A DNA stretch of 64,000 bases from Perkinsus marinus ATCC 50983 (taxonomy: Eukaryota; Perkinsozoa; Perkinsida; Perkinsidae): contig NW_003215453.1 in the NCBI RefSeq assembly GCF_000006405.1, positions 537,019-601,018 on the forward strand, read 5' to 3'. The stretch's first letter is position 1; every line of letters begins with the position of its first letter. The notes beneath the pieces were generated by a model, which had not been told where the DNA came from, ran no database searches, and saw only the letters and a program-made list of their open reading frames with translations. Positions 20,787 through 32,700 of the stretch are shown piece after piece. Made by a program: the position numbers and the translations under genes.

Positions 20787-22212
20787 ATGTCATTATCGCC
20801 AAGTAAATGGAGATTACCTCCGCTGTTGCCGGTGGCTCTTCTCGCTCTGTCGATCTTCTACATTTGGTACAACCTCTCCAAGCCGGTCGGGGTCATCTCG
20901 TTGACAAACAACGCCATTGGAGGGGATGAGAAGTCATGTGCAGAGAAAGCACAACAAGGTCCGTCAGCTGAGTCTGACATCGCAACGAGGAAGCGACGTA
21001 TTTTCATCGATCTTGGCGCTAATGATGGTCAATCGTTAGACTTCTTGGTCAAGTGGAAGGAGCGAGAAGGAAAGGTACAGAGGCTTCTGTGGTTTCGGAG
21101 GGTAATCCATAGTAACTACGTTCGATTGCATGATAGCTGAAAATGTCATACATGATTTATTCGCACTGCTAGAAATAAGTGATAGCTGCTCCGGTCCGCT
21201 GGACTTCATCTGATCATTAGGAATTCGACCCTTTGGAGTGGGAGGTGTACTTTTTCGAGCTGAACCCCCAATGGGAGACCAAGTTGAAGTCCCGTTGCCA
21301 AGAGAATCAGAAGATCGCCATTTGTATACCGATAATGGCAGGCGCTTGGACCAAAACAGGCCAGATTGGGTAATCGATTCGTTGTATGCTCCGATGCGTT
21401 GATGTCACGGAACATGGACGGGCTAGCGATGACTTCCGAGCCGATCACGATAAGCCATGATTTACTCGACGGATGGATATTATCTAACATTCCATGAGCC
21501 GTTTGCATCGAGAAAGTCTGCTCAACCGTGAAGAATTCACTAGCTGACCTACTGTATTTGAGAGCTCCTCGGTCGGGATCAGTAGAGCTTGTCGATTGCA
21601 GTCGAACGGAGCCAGTTGAGTAATGTTATTCAAAAGATACTTCAAGGATGCAGCAATTTCGAAGCCAAAAACCAAGCATGGCATTGAGGTCCACTACGAC
21701 TCGGTCGGCACTAGTCTGTACAATCGTAAGGAGGAGCAAGCTGCTAAAGGTACGATGAAGATCCTCTTCAGTTCAACTATTGCCGTGGCTCTTTCAGGGA
21801 AGAAGGGTGCTTGGCGTGAGGACGGCTGTGTGGTTGATTTTTCCGGCTGGTTGAGGCGGGTGGTCCCTATGGGGCAGATGGAAGAGGTTCTATTGAAGGT
21901 CGACATTGAAGGATCTGAGTGAGGCCAAGAAACACTCTCTATTCCGAGCTGACAGTTCCTCCTCAAGATACGAGCTGATGGAGCATCTCATTGAATCAGG
22001 CGTGATGGAGGGAAGAGTCACTGTCGTTGCACTGGAATGGCACCCCAAGATATTCTCCAAGTCTGCCAAACGTGAGAACGTATCGCGATAGAAGCTATGG
22101 AGCACTCTGCTTCCTTGTAGTTGGGAGTGTTGAAGAGGAGTCTAAGGCTCGATCAGGGATCATTAGAGGCATTCAAAGTCAAAACGTGAAGTACATGGAA
22201 TGGGAATACTGA
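20787..22212 (+). CDS. FkbM-like methyltransferase domain protein with N-terminal membrane anchor
   Basis: Predicted SAM-dependent methyltransferase of the FkbM type, possibly acting on glycans in the secretory pathway. Exon 20787-21074 encodes an N-terminal hydrophobic anchor (residues about 8-26) and the SAM motif IFIDLGANDGQSLDFLV. Exon 21221-21369 continues with VYFFELNPQWETKL (acidic residue after motif I). After a longer intron, exons from about 21651 give HYDSVGTSLYNRKEEQAAK, then across a 49-bp intron VDFSGWLRRVV and VLLKVDIEGSE, the FkbM signature. The next short intron ends near 21969, then YELMEHLIESG and VVALEWHP. The last intron is 22072-22120 and the stop is TGA at 22212. The anchor plus luminal domain gives a type II membrane topology. 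Acceptor and substrate unknown. Confidence 0.8.
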
Positions 22213-23420
22213 GCGGTCGTCATTTCTAAATTCCACTCTCATGTTGGGTTCAAGTATATTGAAATCGAGTGGGGCTTAGCCTACCATGCCTGCCATGATC
22301 TGGCGCTTGGATTACCATAAGCGCATCATATCAGCGAACAAGGCAGTCAGTTTGATAACGCTGTTCCAATGATAAAGAAATCAAAATCGCCGATAAGGAC
22401 ATGAATTTCGGGGCGGGACATAGAGAACCTTCATCACCAGCAGAATAAACCCTAAACTGGATCTCATCAACTGGTTGGACCAATGAGTCTCGCCCTTGTG
22501 TCAGCTTTATCTTTAAGATAGAGAGAGCCATGGGAAGTAACCTCCTGTTGTTCAACAAGTTGTTGAACTTTAAGTGGTTTAGACCAACAATAACTCAAAT
22601 GAGTATTGATGAAGCGATGAACCAACACTATAACCGACATTAAATGTGAGGCTATTTTTACTCACATCGTCATATCAGAGTCCGTTTAACGGACCCTCTC
22701 ATTCAATTTCTCATCTAAAAGAACATGATGTTCTTTTAGATGAGAAATTGATGTTCTGAACATCACGCATGAGCGCGAATCCTCCACGCATACCCTGCTT
22801 TTACTTCCCAGATAGGTTCCATACGGGACCCGTAAACCGGCATGTCCCATACTATGCAACATGCCGGGTGATTAAATCACTCGGCATCAATTTGTACCGG
22901 AAAGGTGCCTGGAATAACGGTACGGGCATGTCGCGCAAATTTTGTGCCAGGGCGCTGGAAACAAAATTTCGTGGCGCGCGACAGACAATTCGCGGCGTGG
23001 CGAATTCGCGAATTCGCATTACTCTCTTCAATCTGCCGATATCCTGAAGGGAGCTCACGGCGATCCTTTGCACGAACGATAATCCAGTCAACTTGAATCG
23101 AATTCCGCATTAATATGCACTCACAAGTTCGTGTGAGCGGGGTGGAAATCTTTCAAAGGCGTTCATTAGTTTGTGCTACTCGTGAAGGCCATGCGAATCC
23201 GCATGTTTGGCCGAAATAGTCTCTAAGAAGGAGCCCAAAGGTACTCCTTCACGCACATTGAAGGTTTTTCGTCGGATACGCATTGCGAACAACATTCAAC
23301 ATTCGTTTTGAATGTGGTAACACAAAACCCAAGTGGGGTGGGTAAATTAGTACAGTAGTGTGCACGAGTCAGTTTCTGACATGCTTAGTCGCCTTTCGTT
23401 TTTCACTCGAATTAGGGGAG
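22213..23420. other. Intergenic region with a long perfect palindrome
   Basis: No conserved gene found. Contents: the 47-bp palindrome at 22704-22750, a motif copy AAATTTCGTGGCGCGCGAC at 22963-22981 followed by AATTCGCGAATTCGC, and short open frames only. Confidence 0.45.
22704..22750. repeat. Perfect inverted repeat, 23-bp arms with 1-nt centre
   Basis: Arms starting CAATTTCTCATCTAAAAG pair perfectly with the downstream complement around a single G. It is too tight to be a typical hairpin terminator. It could be a cruciform, or the joined ends of a lost element. Confidence 0.95.
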
Positions 23421-24790
23421 ATGCTTTCTCAGCTCGACGAGATTTCACAACCACCAACGATGCATAAAGATGACACCACGAGCGATGGAATCGATTTTGA
23501 TGCTATTTTCAGTGGCGAACTGGGTGAGTTTAGAATCACAACAGTAGCACGAGAGTTATGTCGCTCTCCCTTGCAGAGGGGCACCAGCCGAGCTTCCATA
23601 GAGTCTCAAAGGACAATAAAATGCTCGGGGAAGTCGACGCTGGTCGCGCTTATCAAGAACTCACTTCCGCGTATCGACGCCAGTCCTTGATGCGAGCTCA
23701 CCAAGGTCGGTCTTGGTTTAAAGGGAAGGGGTATCATTCGAGCCTTTAGGTGTTGATAGAAATACCCGCATGAAGTGGGCGTTGGAGACGAAGAGTCGGG
23801 CGAATGATTTGTATCGGAATGGTCGACTAGAGGAAGCTCAGCAGCTATACGTTGATTGTCTCTCTGCTATAGACGATTCACTCGAGATGAAAGGAAAAGT
23901 ACTCCGATCCAGTCGTCGAAACTAGAGGAGCCTCCGTGCTTTGGCGTATGATCTATCGTCAAATTTCTAGAGTGAACTAAAGTGCAAGTGTTTGTTGTTG
24001 AGCATCGCAATGATATTGGCAAGGTTTTATCGGAAATACCGGTTTCCGAAGATACTGCTCGTACCAGTGTGAGCAGTTAGAATCGATACCTCAGTGAGCA
24101 TCCACGTGAAGAGGCAACGCGATTTTATGGTCAATCCTGGGGAAACAAATACGTGTCATAAGCGTTGTCAATCATCGACTGTTGTTTCGTTGGACTCTCT
24201 CAGAGTTATAATGTAGTGATATCCATACCTGATACTTAGAATAAGATGGTTACTAGAAAGCACAAGGTCGTTGATTGTCAGATATTGTTACCGGTATTGG
24301 CTAATCTTGCGGCTTGCATGATCGAGCTTGGTCACTATGAAAAATGCGTGGAATTATGCTCTACCTCCATAGAAACTATCGAGGACGCTGAATACGACTT
24401 CGATCGAGATAAAACTCATCAAATTTTGAGGAGGTAATAAGCCTCTCACTAGCCCGGTATAGTCCATATTTCGTCAGGCGTGGTATCGCCTACTACCACC
24501 TCGGAAAATACGAGAAAGCTCGAGGCGATCTCGAACGAGTGCCGGGCGAATTGCCGAATGTGAATCGCTACTTGAAAGCCCTGCGCAGGAAACAACGAGA
24601 AGAGCGAAAGCTCTGTTCTAGGATGCTCCAGTCGCGGGAGATTTATCCGGACAAGACAATAGAACATGAAGTGGAAGAGTTGAATTCTGAGGAAGCAACA
24701 GTTGATGCGAATAAGGAGACGGGTTCGATTTCGTCATGGTTGTTGCTCCCATGTTGTAGGAGGCGTCGGAGGCCTCGTCGGGCTTTGTGA
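23421..24790 (+). CDS. TPR protein, co-chaperone-like
   Basis: Predicted scaffold protein with tetratricopeptide repeats. Exons join from about 23421 (acidic DFDAIFSGEL), across a 53-bp intron, to EGHQPSFHRVSKDNK, then across a 44-bp intron (about 23705-23748) to VDRNTRMKWALETKSRANDL and NGRLEEAQQLYVDCLSAID, the first TPR helix pair. Further TPR-like pieces are LANLAACMIELGHYEKCVEL (about 24300) and RRGIAYYHLGKYEKARGDL (about 24480). The tail of the last repeat (LKALRRKQREERKLCSRML) resembles the end of FKBP-type TPR co-chaperones. The C-terminus ends LLLPCCRRRRRPRRAL, a Cys-Cys plus basic cluster that might be lipidated. Stop TGA at 24790. No catalytic isomerase domain is visible. The 23880-24240 part is not resolved. 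Confidence 0.7.
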
Positions 24791-24863
24791 TGACCGCGCG
24801 GGGTTTTTCGTTCATCTCTAACCGTGATCGTCGTTGTCGTCAGTTGGACTGCATTCGATTACT

Positions 24864-25333
24864 ATGGCGCCCGCGAGCAAGGCTTCAATCACTGTCAAAG
24901 CCTCGCTAGTGACAACGCATGAAGTGGAGGCATGGAAAGAATTGATCACGAAGGTGAATGGGGAATACATATTAAGTTGACGTGAGTTTTTAACGGAACT
25001 TAGGAAACGAAGATTGCTAAACCAAGCGAGGACAAAGCCCTTGCAGAGATAGGAGACGATTTGTATAGGAAAAACAATTTTTTCGGGTTTTATAAGGTCG
25101 GAGTGATGACATGTACTCGGACGGTGCTCCTCAGAGCTTCACTTTAGGTTAATGGAGCTTCTGATACACAAAAACCCAGTAGGAAATTCACTCTCGACAA
25201 GATACTTTGCGACGAAGGTTTTGATCCTAAGTGGGTGACCATGAATTTCGACAGTAGCTTAGGTTCACTATAGGTGCGCCAAGGATACGACGAACGCCGA
25301 GTATATTCGCCGACAGCGTGGCTTGGTATCTAG
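24864..25333 (+). CDS. Small gene of unknown function
   Basis: I do not recognise the family. An ATG at 24864 gives MAPASKASITVKASL. After a short intron the frame continues KPSEDKALAEIGDDLYRKNN, and after a 51-bp intron FTLDKILCDEGFDPKW. Two endings are possible: a 39-bp intron at about 25239-25277 leading to a stop at 25333, or a shorter one giving a Cys/Arg-rich tail with a stop at 25424. The 39-bp option matches the usual intron size here. The product would be about 120 residues, soluble, with mixed charge. Confidence 0.4.
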
Positions 25334-25584
25334 CAGACCAATACGAACGAATCAAGCATACGGTTGGTTGAGGCCGATCGACCAGCCTAAGTACGGCTTT
25401 GAACGCAGAAGTTTTCATCTGTAGTGCTCACATGTATGGCATGATATCTTGGAGAGTGTTAAACGTTCTGTGTTGTCCTCGACTTTGTATATGTTTGGTT
25501 CTCTTAGCTAAGTTCATTAGTTTCTCCACTACATCATTGAAATTTGTTAGCAACGCGAAGCGTATTACTCGGGTCTACGGGCGG

Positions 25585-25790
25585 CAGTGTGGGGGGGAAC
25601 ATGCGCATGGTCAACTACGTGTGTTGGTCATAACATAAAAACTCCGAGAAAATTTTTGGGGAATTTCTGTTGGTTTCTGTACACTCGTGCCTGAGCTCGT
25701 AGAAATGAGAACAAGTTCTCAAAATTTCGTCGAGATTTTCATATTATCATCGACGCATGTGGTTGGCCATGTGCGTATTTTCCCACACTG
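25585..25790. mobile_element. MITE-B copy with both ends intact
   Basis: Begins CAGTGTGGG and ends CCCACACTG. Both halves carry the ATGCGCATGGTCAACTACG-type subterminal block in opposite directions, so it is nearly palindromic. Confidence 0.85.
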
Positions 25791-26113
25791 ACGGGTGGTA
25801 GCCCATCGCCGACAGCGCACCTCCACGCAAGCTAACGCGAAGGTTACTAGACTCACCACGAAAACTCCGCGTGTGGATGAAATATAATATTTCATCGGTC
25901 CCAGAGTCCAGCAGCATCACAATGGTATCAAGAATCCAGATGCTAAGGTTCTAACGCTGAAACGCATAGGCGAGCTTACGGTAGTGAGACATCGTGCAGA
26001 AGTTGTCGACCTCCATCTTGACAGCTTTGATTGGGAGAGACGCTGTTGCACAAGCTTATTCCTAGTGTCACTTTGGAAGTGGGTTGAGACAGGTTTGGAG
26101 ACTTTAGCCGCTC

Positions 26114-26150
26114 AATGCCATTATTGCTCGAGTTGAGCGATAATGGCATT
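26114..26150. repeat. Hairpin, 16-bp arms
   Basis: AATGCCATTATTGCTC and its complement (one G-T wobble) around GAGTT. Intergenic, role unknown. Confidence 0.8.
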
Positions 26151-27548
26151 TGCCCTTCATAAATGCAATGCTCGAGATTCTCATCCACGAAGAATAATCA
26201 TAATTCACACTGATAACGCCAAGCTGCATGTTGCTAGGGTAACTGGGTGGAGGAGAGAAATTGGTTTTAGCCTCAGTTATCTTTTCGCCTTCCACACGGA
26301 ATTCTTGACGGCGCGGTAAAAGATATTTCTGGTTGCTTAGTAGAGGTGATGATAATGCTGGGAAGGTCACCTGACTGCCTTAGAACTCAAGTTGGTTTGT
26401 GTTGAGTATTTCGAATGAGTGACAGTGACTAATCCAACTGTCTCCTATGCTCATCTATTCTCATCATGCTAAGAGGCGAACGGACCGACTATGATTTGCA
26501 ATTATTCATGTGAAAGCTCTTTGGAAGATTTATTCATTAGTCGCATATGAGATCCTGAAAAGATTTCAGTGAAAGTTATTGATATATTATTCTCTATCTG
26601 AAACAAAGTAGTTTTGATGTCATTAAAATACCATTGTTGATCACGGACAATTCCATTTGGTACTCCGCTCGCTCCGTGGAGCTCTTCTCGTCCTTCCACT
26701 TTTGTTTAGTCAAGCCATATCTCACAGAGTCTGGGAGCTCCTGAGTTTCATATATTCTTTCTTTTGGTGGCTACTCGAAATGAGCAAATATTTAATCCCA
26801 TTGTGTTGTGCTTCAGAGGGAAATATCGCACAGGCGACATGGCGGCATTTATTGTCTTTAGCCCAATCATCATAAGTACACCAGATGTTCAGGAGCTGGT
26901 AGACTGGGGTCAGGTATTGTAACGTAGTTAATATTCCGATAAACACTGTTTCTCGGTGTAAAACGTGTGTGATCTCGCCTCGCGATGCACATGCGTGCAT
27001 TTCTCGTGTAACGTGACGAGAACTCGCATAGGGCTACGTGCCTAGCCCTAGCACGGGTGGACTCGAGGTCTCCAGAAGAATTGTTTCTTTGATCTGCATA
27101 TCGTCCTCCGCTTGGGCGTGCGCTCGACGATGCAGCACGACTTCTTCAACTCATGAGCTCTACTAAATGTTCAGAACTCCTCCGTAATAATCGCGGATAT
27201 ACGACTCTTCAGAAGTACTGGGAAACTTGAAACATACCTTACCCTTCTGTCTATGCCAATTATGATATGGCTTTAATATTTCTCTGCTAGTAATCTTTAC
27301 TACTGCCATCGATGGGAAGATGGATAACTTTTATCTGGTATTTTGGTATTTCTTAGGGTGAGAGGAATGGGTAGGATTTACGCAATTTACGGAGCACGAG
27401 ACTAAACATCCCGTACGTTGGTTACGGATAAATAATCCTACATCATCTCAATGGTATGGTTTCATATCACGTGGTGTGAGAACGTCGTGGACAATTCATA
27501 TGTTACCGTAACTCGCGCTCATAGTATGAGCCTGAGCTACTAGCAAAC

Positions 27549-27606
27549 TCCGAGATCAGCATCACAGGAGGTATGAGCCTCACACCTCCTGTGATGCTGA
27601 GCTCGG
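27549..27606. repeat. Inverted repeat, 16-bp perfect core plus flanking pairs
   Basis: CAGCATCACAGGAGGT and its complement flank an 11-bp loop, and CCGAG/CTCGG extends the stem after a small bulge. A stable hairpin of unknown role. Confidence 0.9.
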
Positions 27607-27974
27607 GGCTTGCGTATTCTTCTGGTGACCAAGAGGGATACTAGGGGCACTCGTCTTCTTCATTTCATCGGATACGTGTGGGCTTCCTGGACAGATCTGT
27701 TGCGTTTAATGCAGTCGACCCAAGCAGTCACACACACGCGAGAGGAGTCTCAGTACAGAGACGTTCTCAGAAGGCGAACGCTGTAGTAGGTTTCTCATGC
27801 TCATGGCTCGATATGAATATTATACTGTAAAATGTCCTCCTGGGTATTCCCAATTCATTCGTTTCTTCTTACTCTTGTGGTGTTTGAGAAGTCTTATGTT
27901 CCGATCACGCCTAGGCTCTTTCTTTGCGACTCTTTCTGATATTCGGTGCCGAGTTTAATGCGCATTGAGTATGG

Positions 27975-28511
27975 ATGGATCAGTATTTGACGGCCATGGG
28001 AGATTGGGGTGGTAACTCGAACTTCCACATTCCTGATACCGTCCCGACTTCGCCTCGTCGATCGCAGCTAGCGCACGAAGACAACAGCGGCAGCAGCATC
28101 ATCATCACAGATCATGAGAGGTTCCTCATCGCTATCAACGACATAGTCCAATTTCCGACTGGTTGGCAGTGCCATGTCTGTGATGCACATATAGCAGGCT
28201 CAGCCTATGAGGCTTGGGCACATACGCATGATATCGATCATCGGCGCTGGAGGCCGCCAATGCCTAGGCGTGAGAAATCACTTCTCTAAGTGGTAGTCTT
28301 CAACTTTTTCGTAGGTCCTACCGACCTTGATCAGTGCTTGGATGTTCGAGACTATTCTGGTGCGATGCATTGCAAAGAATGTAGAGTCAGGTTGACCAAC
28401 TACGCCGCATCACAATCACATCTTGGGGGTCGGCAGCACATCTATAGACTGAGTGAGAAGCGTAATCGAGCGATGCATAAACACTATTCTGATTGGCCAG
28501 CATCATCTTAA
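27975..28511 (+). CDS. Protein with two C2H2 zinc fingers of the U1/matrin type
   Basis: Two exons, 27975-28269 and 28315-28511, joined across a 45-bp intron (GTGAGAAATC...TTCGTAG). Finger 1 is CHVCDAHIAGSAYEAWAHTH with spacing CX2C-X12-H. Finger 2 is CKECRVRLTNYAASQSHLGG followed by RQH, the longer CX2C-X12-H-X5-H spacing typical of U1C/JAZ-like RNA- or dsRNA-binding fingers. The N-terminus is acidic and Ser-rich. About 160 residues. It may bind structured RNA or act in splicing; that is inference from finger type only. A T-arm-like piece (GGGGTTCGAATCCCAC) with a T-run and CAG lies at about 28690-28737 downstream. Confidence 0.65.
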
Positions 28512-29707
28512 AGCTTGCGTGTGGCACCCGGACCATCTGTCCTGAGACCAAGTCGGCGGTGGGCGCCCTACGTATAGAACACCGAGTTACATCCGATGTT
28601 GATTGTAAGTTTATTTTCTCGCGGCTGCTCGTTGCGTTCAGATGAAGCCTTGTAATAATAACCTGCGACACTTTGATGAGGCCTACAACCCGTCGGGGTT
28701 CGAATCCCACAGGAGACATTTCTCCACATTTTTTTCAGGGTGTGGAAGACTCCTCAGTTTTATGGGGAAACTTGACTTATGAGAAAGGGAAGAAGTGGAA
28801 GAGTGCAGTTGTGGGTCTGGGGTTGTGATAGGGACCCTAGATGCTATAACAACGTGATGAATTAGTCCACTGAGGGGACTGCACTGTGTTCACACTTGTC
28901 ATAATTGATATCTTATAGTAGAAACGACTCCTCTACTGGATAAAGGAAATCATTAATAATACATTTTTGCTACTCGGCTATAATCGTGCGTCAAAATCTC
29001 ACATTTTAAGCTTTCTTCCACAAATTCCTATCTCCGCATACTCAATGCATTCCTAAACCTACATCGTGCGTAATTTCATCACGTTTTCTTGCACTTAACG
29101 AGACCTGCAATTATTACTTTACATTGTGGAGTCCACGCTTTACTTTCATAACAAACCAAGTGCAAGAACCGTGCAGGAAATGCACTACAACCTCCCCCTC
29201 CGTAGGAGCTAGATTCCCCGTAGCGAAGCGACGCGAGCTGCTAGTTAATATATGGCACATATATTATATGATCCTATACCAGATAGTATTTGTGTTATAT
29301 GTACTTTTTAACCCGGGAGAGTCTATCGTGTACCGTTCTTGGGAGACAATGAATTGGCAGGGGAACCGCATTCTCATCAAATTCAACGTTGGGGGACCAA
29401 ATCCGAGATGGATTGGGAGACAGTCCAACTTGATGGTGACTTTCCACGTGGGCCCGGTGGTGCAGCCTTCATGGTCTTCTTGAGCCCCCAAATAATATGA
29501 GGCCTCTTCCACTAACTCCATTCTCACATCAGAACGGTATAAGTTTGAGAAACTAGGGTAAGTGTATTTTTTGAACCAACTGGAAATGCGGTGTGTGATG
29601 CCCCCTCCAGCGGTCGAGATAACAAGATGTATGAAGCAGTTTTAATCGGGGGGGGGATCAAAAAGTTCTTGTTAGTTACCTGTCAGTTAGAGTTAATCAC
29701 TTTAATA
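28512..29707. other. Intergenic stretch
   Basis: No recognised gene. An open stretch at about 29280-29480 reads on both strands, but neither product is familiar. A tRNA T-arm plus oligo-T intron-like module is at about 28670-28737. Confidence 0.4.
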
Positions 29708-32700
29708 ATGGCCGTCAGGTCTAAAGGCTATCGACCTGTCTCCGGCTCTATACACATTGGTGAGTCGTCCTCGTCGTCCTCCTCGTCGTCAAGTGAAGAT
29801 GATGGTAAGCGAGACGTGACACGCACGCGGAAGATTAATAGAATCATGGGGGATACGATAATGGAAGAGGAAGAAGATCGGGAGGTTTCTAAAGCGAGGA
29901 GGTACTACGTGGTATAATGAGGTTCATTGAAAGGTGTCGTTGTATATCAGACACGGCATGAGACTTTTTCACCAATGTCGTTTTTAAAGACAGTGTTTAT
30001 CCAGGCTGTTCTAAAGGCATGTTTTTTATGCCACTAACTTTTCCATAAATCCATTGTTAGATTGATATGCCGACATACTGTATGAACACATTTTCTAGGA
30101 CCTTTTTGTGATAGCACCTGCATATACTCTTATATACTATAGGTATGCACATCATTAATGAGTATGTGCGACCAATATTCGCATTGTTGATGATTATAAG
30201 TGACTTATATGTATCATGATAGAGATTATGAATGTCATCAGAATCTTCTGGACTGCCATGGTGAGATCCGCAGCCTCTGGCATATCTGCCCCGAAAATTC
30301 CAAGCCGAAAATGGTCACGACCGGACCTGTTTCGTATCTTTCTTTCCGTCACCTAAGATACCACAATTCGGACCAATTTTATTCCCCCAAATTAATTCAA
30401 TATTCTATGTTGTAGTCGACCTCGCCTTGTTTGAAGGATTGATCGTTCAGATATATTTGAATTTTTTCAGCCCTTACTCGTCAAGATTTTCCTGGCCATC
30501 TAACCGACAGTTCATCTCGGCTGGGATTGGGCTAGTTGCGGGAAGCATCGCTGCGGTAATAGAAATTATACGCCTTTCGAGATCAACTTATGGACAGCTC
30601 TCTTTTGTATACACTGGGAATTGATTGATTCATATTGATGTTTATTTCAGCTACTTCCCCTTGGTTTCCCCTCTGCTGACGCTGCCGCCCAGCGATGTCT
30701 GGGGATCTTGGTCGCTGCGGCCATCTGGTGGGTTCTCGAGCCCTGGCCGCCGTATGTCACTTCCCTTCATTTGGGGCTGCTTATTGTAGTATTGGGAGGT
30801 CTGGTCGCTCCTGGTTGGTATGCGAATATCGAGTTCCACCGTGTGACGTGTCGCTGCTTGGCAGTCCATCGCTGTGTGTGCTCTCATGGACCTTTCTCAG
30901 GTTATTTCTCGCGTCATGCGGGTTCCAGATCCATCGTCAATGGCGTTGGTTCCTGCCAGGATTGTTGGGAGTGAAATCGGAGAATGTGAGGCGAGATGAT
31001 TATTAAAAAAAGGAATTTGGTAGAGTCGTGTCTACTTTGGGGCTCTTTATTAGGGATAGATTCAACTTGCTTGGTATTTGTTCAGAGTGTGAAAATACGC
31101 ATATGGCCAACTAGGCGTGTTGGTGCCGATATGAAATACGAAAATATGAATATAAAATATCCTAGAATTCAGCTCAGCTGAGGAGATCGAGCATATATTC
31201 CCCCCTGTATTCGAGTGGATTGGACAGAGCGCCTGAATTCATGAGTAGCTGCTGACTTACATCAGACTTAACTATATTAAATGATCGTTATCTATAGCGT
31301 TGATCACCCGTTGACTCTTCCGGTAGATCCTCTCAATATTGCAGTTTCACCCGTTTTACGCGAAGTGAAATGTGAAATGTGTTTTTCACTAGTGTTTTTC
31401 ACATCACGGATGAAACTCCATTAACTTATAACACTTATCAGAGTGTCACCACTGCTTTCTGTTAACCATAGCCGATAGGACGCTGCAGCGCACAGCTGTT
31501 GGACGATAGAATGTTAATTTTCGTCGCCCCCAGTATTGGCTCCTCATAATTTTAGCCGAAGCTTTACCCCCGTCCGCCGCTGCAATACTGGTGTCTGCAG
31601 CTTTCTTCGACCCGGTTATATTTCTATTCATTTCCGGCTTCGCTATGGGTCAGGCATTGGAGAAGTAATGACGATATCATGGTTTTGATGTAACATTTTT
31701 ATTTAGGTTTCATATAACGGAAAGGCTCGCGACCAGATTGCTTTCGAGAGTGTCGACTGGTGGTGATCGTCTTGCCATTGTAATAGTGTTGAAATCTGCC
31801 TTGCTTCGCTCCGCCTTTTTTTGGATTGAATTCTGTTTGGTAGGTTATATTGCTATTGGGACTGTTAGTCTCGGGAGCACTATCGAATGTGGCAGCAGCA
31901 GTTTTATTAACAGCGGTGGTAGCGCCCGTAGCAAGAGAGTTGACGGATTCTGAATCGAAGAGAGCTATATTGGGAGTGGCATTTGGTTGTACTAATGGGT
32001 ACTCGCAAGTTCGATTCTCGGTGGGGGCATTTTTCGGATTATTTACCAGAGGATCTAGTAAAGTTTCAGAGGGAGTTTTAGAGTTTTTTCATGGAGTTTT
32101 CGAGGGTCTTGACTTGGGCTTCGCTCGGGTTAGAAATGTTAGGTAACATTCGAACTCGTCCAAATCTTAGTCGACTTTTTGGCGATATTCGCGTCAACTT
32201 GGGAAAAATCCATATCTCGTATGTGAACTTCTGTGTTTTTAGTAGATTAGGAATGATCCTAGAGCTCCTACAAGTTGCATCATATCGTTATAGTCTACTC
32301 ACTCTCGTCAGTTCTCGGAATGCACTCTGTGAATAACGAAATGCGTATATTATAGTTTCTTGTTTGCTATTTATATTCATAGCCGAAATCCACCACTTCT
32401 TACTTAGGCAACGTCGGTGGCATGATCACGCCGATCGCCTCCCCTCAGAACGTTATTGCTCTCGTGGCTCTGCGTAATATTCGCTGGTAATTTATCGGGC
32501 GGATAACCGCAATTTTCAGGTTCGAATGGCGGCTCTGATCTGTCGTTTATGCAATGGATCATTTTCGCTCTCCCTGTTTGCGCAATCGCAGCTGCGTCAG
32601 TTTTCGTGGTGTTGAAATTTATGTATAACGGAAGGCGGAGCGATGCGAAAATGGTGGAGATGACTGAGAGGCGACGAAATTCTAGTGAGGGTAATGATCT

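Larger units (their letters stand above)
25425..27974. other. Long intergenic stretch; MITE-B copy and two inverted repeats
   Basis: No conserved protein found in 2.5 kb. It holds a complete MITE-B (25585-25790), an imperfect hairpin (26114-26150) and a strong inverted repeat (27549-27606). Open frames are short and lack family signals. Confidence 0.5.

Noticed and set aside
29124-29527. Overlapping ORFs on both strands at 29124-29527
   Set aside because: Both frames look somewhat protein-like, but neither is recognisable and they exclude each other; left unannotated.
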